DNA from: Candidatus Magasanikiibacteriota bacterium
Lineage (GTDB): Bacteria; Patescibacteriota; Patescibacteriia; Magasanikbacterales; UBA10003
Direction of reading: 5' to 3'
Assembly: GCA_026396495.1 (NCBI GenBank)
Contig: JAPLWR010000090.1
Span: forward strand, 1,406-13,042
DNA: 11,637 nt
The notes beneath the pieces were generated by a model. It was not told the origin of the DNA. It did no database searches and was given only the letters and a program-made list of their open reading frames with translations. Positions 6,033 to 11,637 of the stretch are shown in pieces. The translations under genes and the position numbers were made by a program. The stretch's first letter is position 1, and each line of letters begins with the position of its first letter.

Positions 6033-7259
6033 ATGTCTTCACCTATTGCCCAAGCTATCAAACAAATTTGCGATGAAAAAAAGCTTTCTTATGAAGCTGT
6101 TTTAGATACTATTCAAGCCGCTTTGGCCGCTGCTTATCGCAAAGATTTTGGAGAAAAAAATCAAAATGTCCAAGTAGAGTTTAATCCAGAAACAGGCGAG
6201 ATGAAAGCTTTTGATGTTAAAACCGTTGTGGCTGATGTAGATTTAGAAGCAGAAGCCGCTGAAGTAGAAAAATTAAAAGAAGAGCATGCTGCTAAAGTAA
6301 CAGAAGCAGAAGAAAAAGGAGAGATTGCTCCAGAAATGGAACCTTACAAAAGATTTAATCCAAAAACAGAATGGATGATAACTGAGGCCAAATTAGAATA
6401 CCCTAAAGCCAAGTTGGATGAAGTTATTCGTCGTCCATTAGAAATTCAAGCTGCTTTTGGCCGCATGGCTGCTCAAACTGCCAAACAGGTTATTATTCAA
6501 AAATTACGTGAAGCTGAAAGAGAAAATATTTTTGGCGAATACAAAGGACGTGAAGGAGAAGTAGTGATTGGTACTGTTGGTCGTCGTGAAGTCAGAAATA
6601 TTATTATTGATTTGGGCCAAGCTAACGCCGTCCTTCCTCCAGAAGAACAAGTTCCAACTGAGCGTTACAATCCAGGCAGCAGAATTAAAGTTTTTGTTTT
6701 GTCTGTTAACATGTCTAATCGCGGTCCAGAAATTAAAGTTTCTCGTTCTACTCCGGAAATGGTTAAGAAGATTTTTGAAATGGAAATTCCAGAAATCGCC
6801 AACAGCGTGGTAGAAATTAAAGGCGTGGCGCGTGATGCTGGGTCTCGTTCTAAGGTAGCTGTTTATACTAAGGAAGAAAATATTGATCCAATTGGTTCTT
6901 GTATCGGCCAGCGCGGTGCCAGAATTCAAACTATTATTGCGGAATTGGGTGGTGAAAAGGTGGACATTGTTTTATATGATGAGGACACTAGTAAATTTAT
7001 TGCCAATTCTTTATCTCCAGCTAAAATTCTGTCAGTAGAATTAAACGAGGCAGAAAAATCTGCCTTGGTTAAAGTTGCTCCAGATCAATATTCTTTAGCT
7101 ATCGGTCGTGGGGGACAAAATGTGCGTTTGGCCTCACGTCTTTCTGGTTGGCAGGTAATTGTGGAGCAAGTTGGTATGGAAGCACCTGTTGTTGGGGAAG
7201 GCGTCACAGAGGAAGCAGAAGCCACTGAAGAAAAGAAAGAGGTTGGTAGTGAGGAATAA
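6033..7259 (+). CDS. nusA: Transcription termination/antitermination factor NusA
   Basis: A 408-residue NusA that binds RNA polymerase and nascent RNA and modulates pausing, termination and antitermination. Domains in order: the N-terminal RNAP-binding domain (1-165, with the family signature TAKQVIIQKLREAER at 149-163), S1 (about 173-239), KH1 (about 250-330, GxxG in CIGQRGAR at 290-297) and KH2 (about 330-380, AIGRGGQN at 356-363, then VRLASRLSGW). Residues about 68-120 are an extra charged segment rich in E and K relative to E. coli NusA. The C-terminus is a short acidic tail (384-408), and the E. coli AR1/AR2 repeats are absent. It has no Shine-Dalgarno sequence. The usual partners rimP and infB are not adjacent; yidC follows after 24 bp. 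Expression should come from the 5915-5943 promoter, perhaps modulated by the leader hairpin. Confidence 0.97.
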   Translation: MSSPIAQAIKQICDEKKLSYEAVLDTIQAALAAAYRKDFGEKNQNVQVEFNPETGEMKAFDVKTVVADVDLEAEAAEVEKLKEEHAAKVTEAEEKGEIAPEMEPYKRFNPKTEWMITEAKLEYPKAKLDEVIRRPLEIQAAFGRMAAQTAKQVIIQKLREAERENIFGEYKGREGEVVIGTVGRREVRNIIIDLGQANAVLPPEEQVPTERYNPGSRIKVFVLSVNMSNRGPEIKVSRSTPEMVKKIFEMEIPEIANSVVEIKGVARDAGSRSKVAVYTKEENIDPIGSCIGQRGARIQTIIAELGGEKVDIVLYDEDTSKFIANSLSPAKILSVELNEAEKSALVKVAPDQYSLAIGRGGQNVRLASRLSGWQVIVEQVGMEAPVVGEGVTEEAEATEEKKEVGSEE

Positions 7260-7283
7260 TTTTAATTTTACATTTTGAATTTT

Positions 7284-8018
7284 ATGATTTCTTCCATTTT
7301 TCATTCCATTATTTATCAGCCTTTATTTAATGTTTTAATTTTTCTTTATAACATTATTCCTGGACATGATTTTGGTGTGGCTATTGTTATCATCACCGCC
7401 TTGGTGCGTTTGATTTTATGGCCTATTTCTAATAAATCTATCCGTGCTCAAAAATCAATGCAAGGATTGCAGCCTAAGATTAATGCTTTAAAAACACAAT
7501 ATAAAGATGACAAGCAAAAATTGGCGCAGGCTACAATGGAATTGTATAAGACGGAAAAAATTAATCCGTTTTCCTCTTGCTTGCCTTTACTTATTCAATT
7601 ACCAATTTTGATTGGTTTTTACTGGGTTTTAAGTGCTGGTTTGAAATCTCAAAGTTTTGAAATTCTTTATCCATTTATTAGCAACCCCGGTTCTATTAAA
7701 ACCATTGCCTTTGGCTTTTTAGATTTAAGTAAGGCTAATATTATTTTGGCAGTTTTGGCTGGTGCGGCTCAATTTTGGCAAACCAAAATGTTGCCTATGC
7801 AACCCCCAGTTGTTAAAGGTGAAGGCAGCAAGGATGAAAGCATGACCGCTATGATGAATAAACAAATGATGTACATGATGCCTCTCATGACTGTATTTAT
7901 TGGTGCCACAATTCCTGCCGGCTTAACTTTATACTGGTTAGTCACAACCTTGTTAACAGTCCTCCAACAAATAATGGTTTTTAAAAAACAAAATGATTCT
8001 ACCATCATCACAAATTAA
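7284..8018 (+). CDS. yidC: Membrane protein insertase YidC (Oxa1/Alb3 family)
   Basis: A 244-residue inner-membrane insertase that helps fold and insert membrane proteins with or without SecYEG. It is the short form with about five membrane segments and without the large periplasmic domain of proteobacterial YidC. Visible features: R42 in the first conserved membrane helix (ITALVRLILWPIS), the groove arginine of the family; a charged cytoplasmic hairpin at about 50-95 (KSIRAQKSMQGLQPKINALK and following); the conserved NPFSSCLPLLIQLPILIGFY at 94-113; and the last two helices with MMYMMPLMTVFI and PAGLTLYWLVT. No lipobox is seen near the N-terminus. The ATG at 7284 is preferred; an in-frame TTG at 7275 would add three residues. 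The 3' end overlaps the next gene by 26 bp. Confidence 0.95.
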   Translation: MISSIFHSIIYQPLFNVLIFLYNIIPGHDFGVAIVIITALVRLILWPISNKSIRAQKSMQGLQPKINALKTQYKDDKQKLAQATMELYKTEKINPFSSCLPLLIQLPILIGFYWVLSAGLKSQSFEILYPFISNPGSIKTIAFGFLDLSKANIILAVLAGAAQFWQTKMLPMQPPVVKGEGSKDESMTAMMNKQMMYMMPLMTVFIGATIPAGLTLYWLVTTLLTVLQQIMVFKKQNDSTIITN

Positions 8019-8283
8019 AAATCTCCCGGTTTTTACTAAAAGTGAAATTAAATTGGGGATTATTGTGGATCTGGAATTAGATACTGACAGCCAGAGCATT
8101 TTGCGGTATGTGGTACAGCGAGGTCAAATTTTAGGGCGTCTGCAAGAACCTTTGCTTATTCATCGCAGCCAAGTTTTGTTTTTAACTAATGAAAAAATGA
8201 TTGTAGAAGATAACGTTGGTGAAGAAGAAAAGGAAAAAAAAGAAAGCGTTCCCATGTATGAATCAACTGCCCCCAATTATTAA
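7993..8283 (+). CDS. PRC-barrel domain protein
   Basis: A 96-residue protein whose residues 9-73 fit a single PRC-barrel: LPVFTKSEIKLGIIVDLELD, then RYVVQRG, then PLLIHRSQVLFLTNEKMIVEDN. This is the beta-barrel fold seen in RimM and in photosynthetic reaction-centre H subunits. The remaining residues (74-96) form a very acidic, lysine-containing tail (EEEKEKKE) that is probably flexible. Stand-alone PRC-barrel proteins have no single function; binding to RNA, ribosome or membrane partners is possible. The start overlaps the yidC end by 26 bp, and the end overlaps the next gene by 26 bp, so translation is likely coupled. Its position straight after yidC suggests, but does not prove, a link to membrane biogenesis. 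Confidence 0.75.
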   Translation: MILPSSQIKNLPVFTKSEIKLGIIVDLELDTDSQSILRYVVQRGQILGRLQEPLLIHRSQVLFLTNEKMIVEDNVGEEEKEKKESVPMYESTAPNY

Positions 8284-9208
8284 GACTTTGGCTTTTTTTA
8301 AAATTTATAATCATCCTTTAACCTTATTAGAGTTACAGGAAGGGTTATTGGTAGACAGAGTGATGGGCTGGGAAGAATTTAAGACAAATTTAGATTTACT
8401 TATTATTAAAGGAGCTGTGATTGAAGATCGCGGCTTCTTTTTTTTGGCTGGTGGTGATGCTCCAGTAGCCAAACGGGTAGGGCGAATTTTATGGGAAAAT
8501 ACTAAGATGCAAATTGGAGCACGAGCGGCCAAGATTTTGCGTTTAGTTCCTTTTATTAAACTAGTGGCCGTGTGTAATACTTTGAGTTTTGGGGTTTCCA
8601 AACCAGAAAGCGATATTGATTTTTTTATTGTAGCTAAAGCCGGTCGCTTGTGGTTGGTAAGAGCTTTGGCAGTTTTTTCATTATTTATTTTTGGTTTATA
8701 TCGCCGCGGTACCAAAACGGAAAATAAAGTTTGTTTAAGTTTTTTTATTGATGAAAAAAATTTAGATTTGCAAAAGTTGGCTTTAAAAGATGACGAGATC
8801 TCACCAGATATCTATTTGATTTATTGGATTACCCAAATTATACCTTTGATTAACCGCGAAAGAACAATGGAAAAATTTTGGGTGGCCAATTTGTGGATTA
8901 AGAGATATCTGGCCAATTGGGATTTTGTAGGCCAAGCCGAGGATTATAGAAGGATTAAAGAGAATTGGGTTTTTAGTTTAAAAAGAAAAGTTTGGGAGTT
9001 TCTTTTAGGTGGGGTAGTGGGAAATTTTTGGGAAAAGTTTTTTAAAAAGATACAATTAATAAAGATGCAGGGTCATAAAAAAACGCGTCGTTTTGACGGC
9101 AGTTCAGCTGTAGTAGTAAATGATGAAATTTTAAAATTTCATGAAGAAGATAGAAGAGAGTTATTTAGGAAGATGTGGAAAGAGAATTTAAATAATATAA
9201 ATGTCTAA
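8258..9208 (+). CDS. Winged-helix plus nucleotidyltransferase-fold protein
   Basis: A 316-residue protein. Residues about 8-65 look like a winged helix: helices FFKIYNHPLTLLELQEGL and FKTNLDLLIIKGAVIED, then a hairpin GFFFLAG. Residues about 95-170 contain a nucleotidyltransferase signature: NTLSFGV at 107-113, SKPESDIDFFIVAKAG at 114-129 with the paired acids D119 and D121, and a possible third acid D165 in SFFIDEKN. A hydrophobic stretch at 131-147 may be the helix that packs on the catalytic sheet or a membrane contact. The substrate cannot be read from sequence. An in-frame TTG at 8216 would add 14 lysine-rich residues; the ATG at 8258 is preferred because it keeps the short overlap common in this operon. 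It shares 8 bp with the following O-antigen ligase-like gene, so a role in envelope sugar metabolism or its control is possible. Confidence 0.7.
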   Translation: MNQLPPIIKTLAFFKIYNHPLTLLELQEGLLVDRVMGWEEFKTNLDLLIIKGAVIEDRGFFFLAGGDAPVAKRVGRILWENTKMQIGARAAKILRLVPFIKLVAVCNTLSFGVSKPESDIDFFIVAKAGRLWLVRALAVFSLFIFGLYRRGTKTENKVCLSFFIDEKNLDLQKLALKDDEISPDIYLIYWITQIIPLINRERTMEKFWVANLWIKRYLANWDFVGQAEDYRRIKENWVFSLKRKVWEFLLGGVVGNFWEKFFKKIQLIKMQGHKKTRRFDGSSAVVVNDEILKFHEEDRRELFRKMWKENLNNINV

Positions 9209-10445
9209 AATCATTCGCGTTTTAATTTATCTTCTAATTTTTTTAATACCCTGGCAAACTAGGCTGATTTTGCGTTCAGGAGTTTTAAATGGTGGTAATT
9301 GGGAGTATGGAATTGTGGGTGTTTATGCTACAGAAATTTTGTTGTGGTTAATTTTGTTGTTTTTTGTTTTAGATGGGGGATTAAGGAATCAACAATTTTC
9401 TAAAAAAATTAAAACAATTTTTTTAATCGTTTTAATTTTTAGTTTAATCAATTTTTTAATTGCTCCGGACAAATTAATTTTTGCTCAGCAGTTGCTGCAT
9501 ATTATAGAGGTAGGTATTTTAATTTGGTTAGTCAAGAAAAATAATCTTAATCAGTTAATTTTGTTTTGGTCGTTTATCGGCGGGTTAGTTTTGCAAGCTC
9601 TGTTAGGGATTAATCAATTTTTATTACAAACTACTTTTGCTAGCCGTTGGCTGGGCCTAACTTTGCATAACCCGAGTATCTCTGGTTCATCGATTTTAGA
9701 AAATTGGGATGGTCGCTGGTTAAGGGCTTATGGAGGCATGCCCCATCCTAATGTTTTAGGTGGTTACTTAGCGCTGGGTATTTTAATAAACATTTTCTTT
9801 TTAGCTCTTTACTTAAATGATAAAAAACAAAGATTGTTGGCTTTAGTGAATTTAGGAATTTTAACCCTAGCCTTGTTTTTTACTTTCTCGCGTAGTGCCT
9901 GGTTATCTTTATTTGTTGGGTTAGCAGTTTTGGCAATTGGTTTGTGGCGGACAAATAAAGAAAGATTAATTAAAGTTTTTTCCGCCTTGGTCCTATTAAT
10001 TTTAATGTTTTCTGTTTTAAGTTTTATTTATAATCCTTTGGTTTTTGGACGGGTGACAGGAGAGGGGAGATTAGAAGCACAATCTAATATGGAAAGGCTA
10101 AGTGGCTATAATGAGGCAGCGCAATTATTTAAGAAAAATATTTTTTGGGGTGTTGGATTGGGTAATTATACTTTAGCGGCTCATAATCAAGTAGATGACA
10201 GTAAGGGTGCTTGGGATTATCAACCAGTGCATAATGTTTTGATTTTGGCTCTAGTAGAATTAGGAGTGATTGGTTTTTTAATTCTTTTTTGGCTCATTAG
10301 GAGTTTTAATTATAAAGGCGGTTGGATGTGGTTGGCCTTTTTACCTATTCTTTTTTTAGATCATTATTTATGGTCATCTTGGGCAGGTTGGTTATTAATT
10401 TGTATCTTATTTTTGTCTTTTATAAAAACAAAAACAAACCCTTGA
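9201..10445 (+). CDS. O-antigen ligase / polymerase (WaaL/Wzy-like) membrane protein
   Basis: A 414-residue, strongly hydrophobic protein with about 10-12 membrane segments. It has the family pattern: RAYGGMPHPNVLGGYL at 175-190, FTFSRSAWLSL at 227-237, a large external loop at about 285-345 with RLSGY (299-303) and GVGLGNY (317-323), and QPVHNVLILALVELGVIGFL at 341-360, where H344 is the conserved histidine before 'N..L....E.G..G'. Members transfer or polymerise undecaprenyl-linked glycans at the outer face of the cytoplasmic membrane. In a CPR-type cell the product would more likely be an S-layer glycan or surface polysaccharide than lipopolysaccharide O-antigen; this is inference. It overlaps the upstream NTase gene by 8 bp (ATGTCTAA). 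The stop codon lies within the -35 box of the groES promoter. Confidence 0.85.
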   Translation: MSKIIRVLIYLLIFLIPWQTRLILRSGVLNGGNWEYGIVGVYATEILLWLILLFFVLDGGLRNQQFSKKIKTIFLIVLIFSLINFLIAPDKLIFAQQLLHIIEVGILIWLVKKNNLNQLILFWSFIGGLVLQALLGINQFLLQTTFASRWLGLTLHNPSISGSSILENWDGRWLRAYGGMPHPNVLGGYLALGILINIFFLALYLNDKKQRLLALVNLGILTLALFFTFSRSAWLSLFVGLAVLAIGLWRTNKERLIKVFSALVLLILMFSVLSFIYNPLVFGRVTGEGRLEAQSNMERLSGYNEAAQLFKKNIFWGVGLGNYTLAAHNQVDDSKGAWDYQPVHNVLILALVELGVIGFLILFWLIRSFNYKGGWMWLAFLPILFLDHYLWSSWAGWLLICILFLSFIKTKTNP

Positions 10446-10470
10446 CACCACGGCCTCTCTGTTATAAAAT
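10442..10470 (+). promoter_or_regulatory. Promoter of groES-groEL, overlapping the upstream stop codon
   Basis: TTGACA (10442-10447) and TAAAAT (10465-10470) are 17 bases apart. The -35 box contains the TGA stop of the previous gene (10443-10445), so the regulatory region is packed into coding sequence. The predicted start is near 10477, and the CIRCE operator begins about 9 bases later. No terminator is seen between the two genes, so some read-through into groES is possible. Confidence 0.8.
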
Positions 10471-10485
10471 ACAACCAGGTAAGAT

Positions 10486-10512
10486 TTAGCACTCTAACAA
10501 ATAGAGTGCTAA
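10486..10512 (+). promoter_or_regulatory. CIRCE operator (HrcA binding site)
   Basis: TTAGCACTC at 10486-10494, nine bases, then GAGTGCTAA at 10504-10512: an exact match to the CIRCE consensus with the exact 9-base spacer. HrcA binds this site and represses chaperonin genes until unfolded protein titrates GroEL away. It lies just downstream of the predicted start and so also forms part of the 5' leader. An hrcA gene must exist elsewhere in the genome. Confidence 0.97.
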
Positions 10513-10551
10513 ATTATCCTCATTAATTTATTAAAATTTAATACAAAAACT

Positions 10552-11637
<1,086 letters not shown>

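Noticed and set aside
7275..7283. TTG start for YidC
   Set aside because: The ATG at 7284 is nine bases on and begins a normal N-terminal segment; nothing supports the TTG.
8216..8257. TTG start extending the NTase protein by 14 residues
   Set aside because: The extension is a lysine run read from the out-of-frame acidic tail of the PRC-barrel gene. The ATG at 8258 gives a normal short overlap.

Overview
The window looks like part of a small-genome, AT-rich bacterium, most probably a Patescibacteria/CPR (Parcubacteria-type) lineage. This is inference from four things: low GC in almost all genes, absence of Shine-Dalgarno sequences before nearly every start, tightly overlapping genes, and NusA, YidC and PRC-barrel proteins of the short or insert-bearing kind common there. 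TGA is used as a stop (for example at 264-266 and 10443-10445), so this is not one of the lineages that recoded UGA.

Layout. (1) Positions 3-5279 are a defence block on the + strand: the last 87 codons of a probable Type III modification methylase, a Res helicase-endonuclease that starts inside the methylase stop (ATGA overlap), and, 9 bp further on, a large protein with a predicted nuclease domain at its N-terminus and a long alpha-helical, TPR-like remainder. That third gene may be broken near its 3' end by a one-base indel in an A4 run. (2) About 5308-5845 is a sharply bounded GC-rich block (one 60-base line counts to about 68% GC, against about 32% for a line inside nusA). It holds a start-less ORF fragment and a complete 101-codon gene with a perfect AGGAGGT ribosome binding site. 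It looks foreign, either a transferred scrap or an assembly chimera. (3) 5872-6032 is a compact control region: an intrinsic terminator, a near-consensus promoter, and a perfect hairpin with a T-run starting at the expected +1. (4) 6033-10445 is a run of chromosomal genes: nusA, yidC, a PRC-barrel protein, a winged-helix/nucleotidyltransferase protein and an O-antigen ligase/polymerase-like membrane protein. The last four overlap end to start. (5) 10442-11637 is the heat-shock chaperonin operon, with a promoter, a perfect CIRCE operator, groES, and groEL running off the window.

How the parts work together. The defence block would methylate self DNA and cut unmodified DNA, with the nuclease/TPR protein as a likely accessory or independent defence gene. 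The nusA-yidC run joins transcription control, membrane protein insertion and cell-envelope polysaccharide functions. groES-groEL should be repressed by HrcA (not encoded here) through CIRCE.

The best candidates for something undescribed are the nuclease/TPR protein beside the Type III system, the GC-rich two-ORF block, and the terminator-like hairpin at the 5' end of the nusA transcript. No tRNA, rRNA, CRISPR array, insertion sequence or transposase was seen.
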